A DNA stretch of 44,465 nt, taken from assembly GCA_030588745.1 (NCBI GenBank), contig JAUUXB010000005.1:1-44465 (forward strand). Reading direction: 5' to 3'. Each line of letters begins with the position of its first letter. Position 1 is the first letter of the stretch. Of this stretch, positions 19,561 to 29,590 are shown piece after piece. The notes beneath the pieces were generated by a model. The model was not told where the DNA came from and did not search any database. It was given only the letters and a program-made list of their open reading frames with translations. The translations under genes were made by a program, and so were the position numbers. The DNA comes from a bacterium (lineage in GTDB: Bacteria > Patescibacteriota > Minisyncoccia > Minisyncoccales > JANBVM01).

Positions 19561-20440
19561 AACAATAGGGAAAGCTTTTATTCCAACTTCTATTAAGCCG
19601 CTTGCCAGAAAACTATACTATCAGATTAGTAATTTGGTTAAATATGGCGACCCTAATTTTTTTAATGCTGTAGATATAGAAACCATTACTGCTTGTAACC
19701 GAAGATGTGCTTGGTGTCCTAATTCTATTTATGACAGGGGTTTGATCAAGAATAAAAAATTGATGGATGAAAGATTGTTTTCAAAAATAATAGACGAATT
19801 ATCTGAACTTAAATTCAGCGGGCAGATTAGATTCTCCTTTTATGGCGAACCCTTGTTAGATGAACGTTTAGAGGTGTTCGTTAAATATGTTAAAGATAAA
19901 TTACCAAAAGTGGACATTTTTATATTTACAAATGGTGATTTTCTTACCTTAGATTTATACAAACGTTTATCTAAAAATGGTGTTGATTTTTTCATTATGA
20001 CTCAACATGACGAAATCATGTCATTAACAATGAAAGAATTATTAAAGAATTTTCACAAAGTACCCTATAGTAAAAAAGATTTTTTTCACCAATATGCTTA
20101 TAGATTAAATGGTTATGATACAACTATATTGCACAAGCACATCAAGAGAATGAAATTATGTAATCGTGGGGGTTTATTAAAAAACATTAAGCCCAAAAAA
20201 CGGACACATCTTAAATGCTTTTTACCTACAAATGGCGTGGTTATTAACCACGCAGGAAATGTGATTTTATGTTGTGATGATTATTTAGGAAGCATTAAAT
20301 TTGGAAATTTGAAAAATGAATCTATTCTTGAAATTTGGCAAAAAGAAAATTTCAAAAAAATCAGAAAAGAATTAAGAGAAGGAATATTACGTTTAGAAAT
20401 TTGTAAAAAATGTAAGGGGGGTTACGAAAAAGCAGTCTAA
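19541..20440 (+). CDS. Radical SAM/SPASM-domain protein
   Basis: 'ETITACNRRCAWCPNS' CX3CX2C, 'FSFYGEPLLDERL', C-terminal 'GNVILCCDDYLGSIKFGNL...EICKKCKGG'. Confidence 0.88.
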   Translation: MTHKLIRTIGKAFIPTSIKPLARKLYYQISNLVKYGDPNFFNAVDIETITACNRRCAWCPNSIYDRGLIKNKKLMDERLFSKIIDELSELKFSGQIRFSFYGEPLLDERLEVFVKYVKDKLPKVDIFIFTNGDFLTLDLYKRLSKNGVDFFIMTQHDEIMSLTMKELLKNFHKVPYSKKDFFHQYAYRLNGYDTTILHKHIKRMKLCNRGGLLKNIKPKKRTHLKCFLPTNGVVINHAGNVILCCDDYLGSIKFGNLKNESILEIWQKENFKKIRKELREGILRLEICKKCKGGYEKAV

Positions 20441-20465
20441 AAAATAATAAATTAATCTATTTATA

Positions 20466-21287
20466 ATGCCTAACTTCTTGAAATTTTTAACAAAAATAAT
20501 AGTCAACCAGAAAGTAAAAGGATTTTTAGAGAAAATTGGTCTATATTATTACTTGAAAAACAGTTATCGTTTCTTCCTTGTTTTTTTAGGCAAAAGAGGT
20601 TTAAAATTAAAAGTTCAAGATACTAATGCAAAGATTATTATTTCTAATCCCAATGAATTTAGTATTTACCAATCTTTAGATGGCGAGAAAATTTTTCTTC
20701 AGAAATTTTTGAGTAGAATCAATAATGAAACTGTTTTTTACGATATCGGAGCTAACATAGGGATGTATTCTTTATGCGCTGCTAAATATAAGGTTTGTCC
20801 AAGATTTATTTATTGTTGGGAACCAGAACCATTTAACTTCAAAAGACTCAAGGAAAATATAGGTTTAAACGATATTGAAGACATTGCGGCTTTCCCTGTA
20901 GCTTTGGGGTCTAAAAATGCTGTTCTTGAACTCTGGACTGATGCTAAGGAGCCAGGTTCACTGACTCCAAGCTTTACTAGAAAATCTTCAAAGTCAATAC
21001 CAGTTCAGGTTACAAGGGGCGATGATTGGGTCTTAAGGAAAAAACTATATTTACCATCAATTATGAAAATCGATGTTGAGGGATATGAATTTGATGTATT
21101 AAAGGGTTTTGAAAAAACAATAAGTAAATCAAAACCGATTATTTTTTTAGAAATTCACCCATTTTTTCTAAAAAACTTAGGAATTAAAAAAGAACAAGTT
21201 TTAAATTTTCTATACGGCTTGAATTATACAACAACTTTTTCGTCATTAAGAAAAAATCAAGAGCATTATATTTTAGAATCTTTATAA
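20466..21287 (+). CDS. FkbM-family methyltransferase
   Basis: 'VFYDIGANIGMYSLCAAK', 'IMKIDVEGYEFDVLKGFE'. Confidence 0.9.
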   Translation: MPNFLKFLTKIIVNQKVKGFLEKIGLYYYLKNSYRFFLVFLGKRGLKLKVQDTNAKIIISNPNEFSIYQSLDGEKIFLQKFLSRINNETVFYDIGANIGMYSLCAAKYKVCPRFIYCWEPEPFNFKRLKENIGLNDIEDIAAFPVALGSKNAVLELWTDAKEPGSLTPSFTRKSSKSIPVQVTRGDDWVLRKKLYLPSIMKIDVEGYEFDVLKGFEKTISKSKPIIFLEIHPFFLKNLGIKKEQVLNFLYGLNYTTTFSSLRKNQEHYILESL

Positions 21288-21291
21288 TACT

Positions 21292-23151
21292 ATGTGTTCA
21301 ATCTGTGGTTTCAATTTTAAGAATGAAAAGCTGGTTAGAAAAATGGTTCAAATAACTAAGCACCGGGGACCAGATCAGAAAGGTTTTTATTGTAGTGATA
21401 ATATTTCTTTGGGTCAGGCTCGTCTTTCTATTATTGATTTATCTGAAAAAGGCAGACAGCCAATCTGGAATGAAGACAAATCAATTTGTATCCTTTGTAA
21501 TGGAGAAATATATAATTTTAAAGAATTAAGAAAAGAACTTCAGGCAAAAGGTCATAGATTTTTCTCTCATTCAGACAGCGAAGTTATTCTACATCTTTAT
21601 GAAGAAAAAGGTGAAAAGTGCGTAGAAAATTTAAATGGAATTTTTGCTTTTGTAATTCTTGACAAGAATAAAGATAAACTTTTTTTAGCCAGAGACAGAG
21701 TTGGAGTAAAACCACTCTATTATTACTTTGACGGGAAAAAATTCATTTTTTCTTCTGAAATTAAGGCAATCTTGTCTCACCCTATTAAAAGAGAAATTGA
21801 TCAAGATGCTTTATTCCATTATTTCCGACTTTTTTTTGTTCCAAGCCCATTTACTTTATTCAAAGACATTCAAAAACTTCCTCCAGCCCACTATTTAATT
21901 TGCAGAGATGGAAAAATTATCATTAAAAAATATTGGGACATTAAAGATCTTCCAGAGATAGAATCAAAGGAAGAGGCAATGGAAGAAATAAAGTTCTTAC
22001 TTAGAGATTCCGTAAAACGCCAACTCATTTCTGATAGACCTTTAGGTATTTTTTTAAGTGGAGGGATTGATTCAACGTCTATTTTGGGAATAGCTTCTGA
22101 GTTTATTTCAGGACAAGTTAAAACTTATTCAGTTGGATTTGATATTGATATTGAGAGGGATAAATACAATAGAGATTTTCAGTTTGCTCGTCAAACTAGT
22201 AAGCATTATAAGACTTTTCATCACGAGCTTTTAATAAGTGATATTGATGCCAGAGATAATATTGAAAAAGTAATTTGGCACATGGAAGAACCTGTTCCCA
22301 ACCCAACCCAAATTGCCACCTTTCTTTTAGCAAAAGAAGCTAAAAAACAAGTTGCTGTAGTTTTGGGAGGGGACGGAGGAGATGAAATTTTCGGTGGATA
22401 TCCCCGTTATTATTACAGTAAATTAATAAATAGATTTCAGCTTCTTCCCTCTTTTTTAAGGAAAAATATTTTACCTTATTCTTTATTGGAGTTAATTTTT
22501 CAGAAAAAAAACCTAAAAGAAAAGTTAAATACTCCCCCTGGCGTCTCTCGTTATCTTTTGCATATGGGGCAAAAAGCAAAAATTTTATCTCAAGTTTTAA
22601 ATAAAAAATTTGAGGGGGAACTAACCAAAGATTTTTTAAAAAAATACTATCCTGAGAATAAATTTAAAGATAAATTAAAATATCTTATGTATTTAGATTT
22701 TTCAACTTGGCTTCCTGATGAATCTTTGATTCGTTCAGATAAAATGACCATGGCTTTTGGGTTAGAAGAAAGAGTTCCGATTTTAGATCACCGATTAGTA
22801 GAACTTGCTTTTAGAATTCCTACTAAGTATAAAGTTAAAGGGAAGAGAAATAATAAATGGATTTTTCAAGAAGCAATGAAAGAATATTTACCTTCTCATA
22901 TTTTAGGAAAGGAAAAAAGGGGTTGGTTTTCTCCGGCTGCTAAATGGTTAAGAATGGGCTTGAAAGATTTTGCTTATGAAGTTCTTTCTCCAAATTATTG
23001 TTCAGAAACTCAAAAATATTTCAATTTTCCTCAAATTAGAAAAATTTTAGACAACCATATCTCTAAAAAAGAATACAATTTAGATTTAATTTGGTCTTTG
23101 CTTACTTTTCAAATTTGGTATAAAAGTTTTATTAAAAGTCCAGCAACATGA
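21292..23151 (+). CDS. asnB: Asparagine synthase (glutamine-hydrolysing), AsnB-type
   Basis: Cys2 start 'MCSICGF', 'HRGPDQKG', 'CNGEIYNFKELR', 'LFLARDRVGVKPLYYY', 'IFLSGGIDSTS', 'VVLGGDGGDEIFGGY'. Confidence 0.93.
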   Translation: MCSICGFNFKNEKLVRKMVQITKHRGPDQKGFYCSDNISLGQARLSIIDLSEKGRQPIWNEDKSICILCNGEIYNFKELRKELQAKGHRFFSHSDSEVILHLYEEKGEKCVENLNGIFAFVILDKNKDKLFLARDRVGVKPLYYYFDGKKFIFSSEIKAILSHPIKREIDQDALFHYFRLFFVPSPFTLFKDIQKLPPAHYLICRDGKIIIKKYWDIKDLPEIESKEEAMEEIKFLLRDSVKRQLISDRPLGIFLSGGIDSTSILGIASEFISGQVKTYSVGFDIDIERDKYNRDFQFARQTSKHYKTFHHELLISDIDARDNIEKVIWHMEEPVPNPTQIATFLLAKEAKKQVAVVLGGDGGDEIFGGYPRYYYSKLINRFQLLPSFLRKNILPYSLLELIFQKKNLKEKLNTPPGVSRYLLHMGQKAKILSQVLNKKFEGELTKDFLKKYYPENKFKDKLKYLMYLDFSTWLPDESLIRSDKMTMAFGLEERVPILDHRLVELAFRIPTKYKVKGKRNNKWIFQEAMKEYLPSHILGKEKRGWFSPAAKWLRMGLKDFAYEVLSPNYCSETQKYFNFPQIRKILDNHISKKEYNLDLIWSLLTFQIWYKSFIKSPAT

Positions 23152-24272
23152 AAATCATATATATTGCTAATGCTAGAATGCCAACTGAAAAAGCTCATGG
23201 TATTCAAATAATGAAAATGTGTGAGAATTTTGCTTTGCATAATATGGAGGTTGAACTTGTTTTACCTAAACGCTTCAATCAAATTAAAGAAGACTCTTTT
23301 AAATATTATGGAATTAGAAGAAATTTTAAAATTAAAAAACTACCTTGTTTGGATTTAGTGCCATTAGATAGATATATTGGCCATTTAGGGTCTTGGGTAG
23401 AAAGTATTACCTTTAATCTTTTTGTATTTCCATATATTCTTTTCAAAAAAGCAGACATTATTTATACCAGAGATAAATTTTCTCTTTTCCTTATTCTTTT
23501 TAAAAAAAATCTATTTTTTGAAGCTCATACTTTTCCTAAAAACTATTTTTTATATTCCTCATTTTTAAAGAGATTCAAAAAAATAATAGTTATTACTCAA
23601 AAACTTAAAGATTTTTTTATAGAGAAGAGAATAAATACAGATAAAATTTTAGTAGTTCCCGATGGAGTGGATCTAGAGAAATTTAATATAAAAGATACTC
23701 AGGAGGAATGTCGGAGAAAATTGAAGTTGCCCCTAGATAAAAAAATAGTTCTTTACACCGGTCATTTATATGAATGGAAAGGGGCTCAAGTTTTAGCTGA
23801 TAGCTCTCAATTTTTACCAGAAGATATGGAAATTTATTTTGTTGGGGGTACTGATGAAGATGTAAGAAAATTTAAAGTTCAAAACTCAAAACTCAAAATT
23901 AATATAGTAGGTCATAAACCTTATTCAGAAATTCCTTTTTGGTTAAAAACAGCTGATGTTTTGGTTTTACCTAATTCAAGTAAACAAGACATTTCCAAAC
24001 ACTGGACCTCTCCTCTGAAGCTTTTTGAATACATGGCATCAAAAAGGCCAATTGTAGCTTCAAACTTACCTTCAATAAAAGAAATTTTAAATGGAAATAA
24101 CTCTCTTTTGGTTGAACCAGACAACCCAGAGAAATTAGCTGAAGGAGTTAAGGGTGCCTTGAAAAATCCTGATTTTTCAGCTAAAATTTCAAATCAGGCT
24201 TTTCAGGATGTTCAGGATTATACTTGGCAGAAAAGAGCAAAAAAGATTTTAGAATTCATAAAATATGACTAA
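23148..24272 (+). CDS. GT4-family glycosyltransferase
   Basis: 'MPTEKAHGIQIMKMCENF', 'YTGHLYEWKGAQVLADSS', 'VLVLPNSSKQDISKHWTSPLKLFEYMASKRPIVASNLPSIKEIL'. Confidence 0.92.
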   Translation: MKIIYIANARMPTEKAHGIQIMKMCENFALHNMEVELVLPKRFNQIKEDSFKYYGIRRNFKIKKLPCLDLVPLDRYIGHLGSWVESITFNLFVFPYILFKKADIIYTRDKFSLFLILFKKNLFFEAHTFPKNYFLYSSFLKRFKKIIVITQKLKDFFIEKRINTDKILVVPDGVDLEKFNIKDTQEECRRKLKLPLDKKIVLYTGHLYEWKGAQVLADSSQFLPEDMEIYFVGGTDEDVRKFKVQNSKLKINIVGHKPYSEIPFWLKTADVLVLPNSSKQDISKHWTSPLKLFEYMASKRPIVASNLPSIKEILNGNNSLLVEPDNPEKLAEGVKGALKNPDFSAKISNQAFQDVQDYTWQKRAKKILEFIKYD

Positions 24273-24861
24273 GTGGGAAAAGTTTTTTGATGAAAAAATT
24301 AGAGAGATTGCTAAAGAAAAAATAGTTTTTGATATTGGGGGAGGAAATAGATTTCAAAAAGAACTAGTTCCTTATAAGAAATATTTTGCTGATTGTGATT
24401 ATAAAACGATTGATACAAATGCAAAATACAAACCTGATATTTTAGCCGATATTCATAATCTTTCAATACCTGATAATTTTGCTGATGGAGTGATTTGTAA
24501 AGCGGTTTTAGAACATGTTGAAGATCCAACGCGAGTAGTTGAAGAAATTTATAGAATCTTAAAAACTGGCGGAAAGTGTTTTATCTATGTACCGTTTCTC
24601 CATGTTTACCACGGTTTGCGGGGTGGAAAAGATTTTTGGCGATTTAGCGAAGATGGGATAAGATATCTCCTTAAGAGATTTAAGAAGATCGAAATTTGTC
24701 CGGTGAGAGGTCACTTGGAAACTATAGCTAATTTTTTGCCCCATCAAAATAAATTTCCAGTAAACATTTTTGTTACTTTAGCAAGACTCTTAGATAATCT
24801 TTTGGGTAAGCACCAAAGCGGAAGACAGGTTTCTGGATATAATATATTTTTAATAAAATAA
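24265..24861 (+). CDS. SAM-dependent methyltransferase
   Basis: 'VFDIGGGNRFQKEL', 'GVICKAVLEHVEDPTRVVEEIYRILKTGGKCFIYVPF'. Confidence 0.85.
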   Translation: MTKWEKFFDEKIREIAKEKIVFDIGGGNRFQKELVPYKKYFADCDYKTIDTNAKYKPDILADIHNLSIPDNFADGVICKAVLEHVEDPTRVVEEIYRILKTGGKCFIYVPFLHVYHGLRGGKDFWRFSEDGIRYLLKRFKKIEICPVRGHLETIANFLPHQNKFPVNIFVTLARLLDNLLGKHQSGRQVSGYNIFLIK

Positions 24862-24952
24862 AACATTTAGGTAGAAAAATTTCTGTTAAAGCACGGAAAA
24901 ACTTCAGTACTTCAAGATAATATTTAATTGCGAGATTCTAAATCTATTAAAA

Positions 24953-25909
24953 ATGATTAAGTCTATTTTAAAAAGCTTAAAGCAAAATATTGGATCTTTA
25001 ACCCTACCTTATCTTCCTTGGTGGTTATGCGATTTCGGATTTTCTAGGAGAATAATTATTGAGCCCACTAATGCTTGTAACCTTAGGTGTCCTATATGTC
25101 CCACTCCTAAGATGAAAAGAAAAAAGGGGTTTCTTTCCTTTGAAAATTTTAAAAAAATTATTGATGATATCCCTGATTTAAAATCAGTCAGCATGAATTT
25201 TGCCGGTGAACCTCTTTTAAACAAAGATATTTTCAAAATGGTAAAGTATGCTGAGGCAAAGAACATCAAAATTTTAATAAGCACTAACACTGTTTTTTTA
25301 GATAGATATATGGATGAGGCTTTTGATTCTGGATTGAGCAATCTTATTGTTTGTTTAGATGGAGCCACCAAGGAAAGCCATGAGAGATACCGAGTAGGTA
25401 GTAGTTTTGAATCAGTAAAGAAGAATATCGAAGAATTTTGTAGAGAAAAAAAAAGAAGGAATTTAGAAAAGCCACATATAACCCTTCAATTTTTAGTAAT
25501 GAGATACAATGAGGCAGAAATACCTGCGATTATTTCTTTTGCTAAAGATTTAGGCATAGATAGTGTAGATTTGAAGACCGTGTCCTTGGGTGCTCATCAT
25601 AATATGACTGAGAAGGTAGAATTGGCAAAAAAATTTTTACCTTCAAACAATTTCTCAAGATATACCTTGAAAGACGGGAAACCAGTCCTTAAACACAGAC
25701 CGAAACTCTGTCAATGGGTTCGTCGAACTGTTATTTTATGGAATGGAGATGTAACTTGTTGTTATGACTTTGAAGGTAAATTGGTAGTTGGCAATATCTT
25801 CAAAGATGGTGGTTTCAAAAAGATATGGAACAGTAGCAAGTATAAAAAATACCGAAAAAAAATTCTTAGAAAAGAATTTGACTTATGTAAAAATTGTAAC
25901 CTTCAGTGA
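24953..25909 (+). CDS. Radical SAM/SPASM-domain protein
   Basis: 'IEPTNACNLRCPICPTPKMKRKKGFLSFENF', 'MNFAGEPLLNKDIF', C-terminal 'WNGDVTCCYDFEGKLVVGNIF...CKNCNLQ'. Confidence 0.9.
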   Translation: MIKSILKSLKQNIGSLTLPYLPWWLCDFGFSRRIIIEPTNACNLRCPICPTPKMKRKKGFLSFENFKKIIDDIPDLKSVSMNFAGEPLLNKDIFKMVKYAEAKNIKILISTNTVFLDRYMDEAFDSGLSNLIVCLDGATKESHERYRVGSSFESVKKNIEEFCREKKRRNLEKPHITLQFLVMRYNEAEIPAIISFAKDLGIDSVDLKTVSLGAHHNMTEKVELAKKFLPSNNFSRYTLKDGKPVLKHRPKLCQWVRRTVILWNGDVTCCYDFEGKLVVGNIFKDGGFKKIWNSSKYKKYRKKILRKEFDLCKNCNLQ

Positions 25910-26091
25910 TAACTATTAAAACCTTATGAAAATTCGTTCTTACAGAGACATTAAAAGCAATACTACAGGTAGCCTAAGAGGATTTATTTTTGACCTTAAG
26001 AAAAATTTACCAAAAAATAAAGAAATCTAAAATATGAAGATTTCAGCTTTCCTAATTTTCTCCCCAAAATTTTCAGATAAGTTTTATTAAC

Positions 26092-26796
26092 ATGGAAACT
26101 AAAAATGGCGAATATAAAAAAAGAGGGGATTATCATAAAAAATTAGATCCCCATTGGTCATATTACCCTACTTATTTAGCTAAGAAAAAATTTGTCTTTA
26201 ATCTTTTAAAAAAAGAATCAAAGAATTCTCAAATTTTAGACATGGGGTGTGGAGAGGGTGTTTTTGTTGAAGAATTAGTTTCCCAGGGATTTAAGAATGT
26301 TTTAGGTATAGATTTAAATTATTCTTCAGAGTTGGTAAAAAAAGAAAATATTTTAGAAACGTCATTTTCCCCAAAACAATTTGATATTATCTTACTTTTA
26401 GATGTTATTGAGCATATGTCTTTTCGAGAGCAAGAAAAGGCATTAAAAGAGATAAAAAGGATATTAAAAAATGATGGGAAATTAATAATTTCAATTCCAA
26501 ATTTAGCTCATTTTTATTCCAGAATCTCTTTTTTATTAAAAGGTTCCTTAAAAAGAACAGCAAATATTAAAAAACATCCTGGAGATCGACCGATTGGAGA
26601 ATACCTTCAATTATTAGATAATGTTGGTTTTCAGATAAAGAAAATAAAAGGACTTTTTCCAACATACCCTTTTTTATACAATATAATTATTACTTTTCCT
26701 GCTAAAACACTTTGGTTATATAATTTTTTAAACAAAACAGTTGCCTTTCCAAACTTTTGTTTTTTAAATATTTTTGTTTGTAATAAAAAAAAATAA
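26092..26796 (+). CDS. SAM-dependent methyltransferase
   Basis: 'ILDMGCGEGVFVEELVSQGFKNVLGIDLN', 'IILLLDVIEHM'. Confidence 0.88.
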   Translation: METKNGEYKKRGDYHKKLDPHWSYYPTYLAKKKFVFNLLKKESKNSQILDMGCGEGVFVEELVSQGFKNVLGIDLNYSSELVKKENILETSFSPKQFDIILLLDVIEHMSFREQEKALKEIKRILKNDGKLIISIPNLAHFYSRISFLLKGSLKRTANIKKHPGDRPIGEYLQLLDNVGFQIKKIKGLFPTYPFLYNIIITFPAKTLWLYNFLNKTVAFPNFCFLNIFVCNKKK

Positions 26797-26804
26797 ATGG
26801 AATC

Positions 26805-27184
26805 AATTAAAAATTAAGGTGATGGGCTATAAATCTTATTCTGAAATTCCCTTTTGATTAAAAGCAGGTGATGTTCTATTTTACTTAATAGTGGAAAGCA
26901 AGATATTTCTAAGCATTGGACTTTTCCTTTAAAATTTTTTGAATACATGACGTCAAAAAGACCGATTATGACTTCTGACTTACCCTCTATTAAAGAAATA
27001 CTTAACGAAAATAACGCTTTTTTAGTTAAACCAGATGATCTAGAGAAATTAACTGAAAGAATTAAAAATGTCTTGAAAAATCCTATTTTTCTGCTAAAAT
27101 CTCAAATCAAGCTTTTAATGATGTTTTGAGATATAGCTGGGAAAAATGAACTAAAAATATTTCAGAGTTTTTAATGGAAATATA
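26805..27184 (+). pseudogene. Degraded 3' half of a GT4 glycosyltransferase, paralogous to the gene at 23148-24272
   Basis: Across frames: GYKSYSEIPF*LKAGDVL... / FEYMTSKRPIMTSDLPSIKEILNENNAFLVKPDDLEKLTERIKNVLKNP / KISNQAFNDVLRYSWEK*, matching GHKPYSEIPFWLKTADVL... / FEYMASKRPIVASNLPSIKEILNGNNSLLVEPDNPEKLAEGVKGALKNP / KISNQAFQDVQDYTWQK. Confidence 0.88.
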
Positions 27185-27273
27185 AAGAAAGGTAAAATCC
27201 CAAAGCATTAAGGCGGAGAAACGGCTTCTCGAATTGTAAATATCTTAAATCAAAAAATAAATAAAACCAAACA

Positions 27274-28161
27274 ATGAATTATTTTATTTGTGAAAGATGT
27301 CATCAATATCTATCTACCCATTTATTGAGCGAATATTCTGAAGATTTCTATCCTTTTTGTCAAAAATGCGAAGATATGAATATTATTCAGATTCCCTTGC
27401 AAATAATGTTAGAGAAATGTAAAGGGGAAGAAGAAAAAAAAGAGATCGTTAGATATACCTACAATAAATTCCACCGTTTTTATAAAGGAAAAAGCAAGAA
27501 TATCGAACATCCATTTGTTAAATATATACTTAATAAAATTAAGAAAACCGATATTGTATTAGACATTGGTTGTGGTCGAGGTTGGTTTTCAGCTCTGTCA
27601 AGTGAAAAAACAAAAGAGAGAGTCGAAGCCTTAGACGCATCTGATGTTCGTATTAATTTTTGCAGAAAAGCGTATAAAGATAAAAACATTAATTTTCAAC
27701 AAGGCTTCGCTGAAGATTTACCTTTTAACGATTCGCATTTCGACACGGCTATCATGTTTGATGTGTTAGAGCATTGTATTCATCCCGAGAAGGTTTTAAA
27801 AGAAGTCCACAGGGTTCTTAAACAAGATAAAAAACTATTTTTAATTGTACCCCAACTTTTCGGACAGATGAGAGTAAATTTAATCACCAATTATCGAAAA
27901 ACTGGCAGGTTATTTCAAATAAAACGTTATTTGAAATATTTTTGTGGGCTAGGACTAGAAGGTAATTTACATCTCCATGAATTTATCCCTCAAGGCATAA
28001 AAAGAATATTGAAACAAAACAATTTTGAGTCTAAGGTGCTGACTTTCCGTGATTATAATAGGTTGCCGTGGTATAAAAAAGTCGCTTTAAAACTTTCCTT
28101 CCCGGCTGATTATTATTCTCATTCCCTATTTATTGAAGCTACGAAATATGAATCTAGTTAA
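27274..28161 (+). CDS. SAM-dependent methyltransferase with an N-terminal CxxC...CxxC zinc-ribbon-like segment
   Basis: 'FICERCHQYLSTHLLSEYSEDFYPFCQKCEDM', 'VLDIGCGRGWFSALSSEK', 'MFDVLEHCIHPEKVLKEVHRVLK'. Confidence 0.87.
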   Translation: MNYFICERCHQYLSTHLLSEYSEDFYPFCQKCEDMNIIQIPLQIMLEKCKGEEEKKEIVRYTYNKFHRFYKGKSKNIEHPFVKYILNKIKKTDIVLDIGCGRGWFSALSSEKTKERVEALDASDVRINFCRKAYKDKNINFQQGFAEDLPFNDSHFDTAIMFDVLEHCIHPEKVLKEVHRVLKQDKKLFLIVPQLFGQMRVNLITNYRKTGRLFQIKRYLKYFCGLGLEGNLHLHEFIPQGIKRILKQNNFESKVLTFRDYNRLPWYKKVALKLSFPADYYSHSLFIEATKYESS

Positions 28162-28248
28162 AGAATTTTATAAAAATTATTCAGATGATATTTTTAACAA
28201 ACGTTTTATTGAAGCCAGCTTTCTATATTATTTTTTAAAATACAAAAT

Positions 28249-29577
28249 ATGAAAAAAAGTTATTGCAGAAATCTTACAAATAAAATTATTCTTAATAGAA
28301 GGAATTTTATTTTTAATCTTAGGGATAAACATCCTTTTGTGTGGCGTTCTTTATGGGCTATATGGCGTGTACTTCGCAGTATTAAATTCATGTTATGGAA
28401 GAATCAACTTAAATTACAAGTTATGCTGAAAGGAAGCAGAGAAAAATTAATCTTCGAGAAAATTTACTGGATTGACCCTTATAAAATAAAATATTTTTCA
28501 ACAAAACCTCTTAGTCAACAGGATAACTATTCTAAAGGATTGGAGGGGGATTGGGATTTATCAAAAAAACTCTTTAAAAATTCAGATGTTTACCGGGCTT
28601 TTAAGCAAAAATTTAAGGAAGGAAAAGAATGGAAAGAAACAGATTTTTATCATAGAGTCATTAAAAATATGTCTGATGGATTTAAGAAATGGGGCTGTAC
28701 GAATAGAGAACAATGGGAAGAAAGACTTAAAAAAGTAGAATCACTATATTATCAAATAAAAAGAGATGGTTATAAACCACAAAAAGAAATTTATTCTCCT
28801 AAAGGATGGCTTGAAAAAATAGAAAAGCCAATGGCGATACTAGATGACATAACTGTCGCTATTGGAAGAAACGGAGAAATATTACTTGTCAACGCGAGAC
28901 ATAGACTTTCAATAGCTAGATTGCTCAATCTTCCAAAGATCCCAGTTAGAATAATTTTTAGACATAAAAGATGGATGGATTTTAGAAGAGAATTAATGCT
29001 TTTTACTAATAACAACGGAGAACTATATCAACCCCTTACGCATTTTGACCTTCAGGATATTCCTTTTCAACACGGAGAACTTCGTTTTAATATCATCAAA
29101 GAAAATCTATCTGTTTCACATGGAAAACTTCTTGATATTGGAGCAGAACTAGGATATTTTTGTTGTAGATTTGAAGACGAGGGATTCGATTGTCACGCAG
29201 TAGAGGAAAACAAGAAACGTATTTACTTTTTAAATAAGATAAAAAAAGCAGAAAATAGAAAGTTTAAAATAGTTCCCGAGTCCATATTTGAATACAAAAG
29301 AAATCAGGAGTTAACATTTAATGTGGTTTTAGCCTTGAATGTGTTCCACCATTTCTTAGATACAAAAGATACGTATTTAAACCTTATTAAACTTTTGAAG
29401 AGAATTAAGGCAAAAGAATTCTTTTTCGAAGCTTATAAGCTTGATGAAGTTAGGGATCGTTATAAAGAATATACTCCAGAACAGTTTGTAGATTTTATAA
29501 TAGAAAATTCTGATTTTAAAAAGAGTGAGTTTATTGGAAAAGCAGAAGATGGTAGGTCTCTTTATAAATTCACATAA
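28249..29577 (+). CDS. ParB/Srx-like domain fused to a SAM-dependent methyltransferase-like domain
   Basis: 'ITVAIGRNGEILLVNARHRLSIARLLNLPKIPVRII' (ParB-like G/N-x-RHRL motif) followed by 'LLDIGAELGYFCCRFEDEGFDCHAVEENKKRI'. Confidence 0.7.
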   Translation: MKKSYCRNLTNKIILNRRNFIFNLRDKHPFVWRSLWAIWRVLRSIKFMLWKNQLKLQVMLKGSREKLIFEKIYWIDPYKIKYFSTKPLSQQDNYSKGLEGDWDLSKKLFKNSDVYRAFKQKFKEGKEWKETDFYHRVIKNMSDGFKKWGCTNREQWEERLKKVESLYYQIKRDGYKPQKEIYSPKGWLEKIEKPMAILDDITVAIGRNGEILLVNARHRLSIARLLNLPKIPVRIIFRHKRWMDFRRELMLFTNNNGELYQPLTHFDLQDIPFQHGELRFNIIKENLSVSHGKLLDIGAELGYFCCRFEDEGFDCHAVEENKKRIYFLNKIKKAENRKFKIVPESIFEYKRNQELTFNVVLALNVFHHFLDTKDTYLNLIKLLKRIKAKEFFFEAYKLDEVRDRYKEYTPEQFVDFIIENSDFKKSEFIGKAEDGRSLYKFT

Positions 29578-29590
29578 TGTGAAAAAAAGC

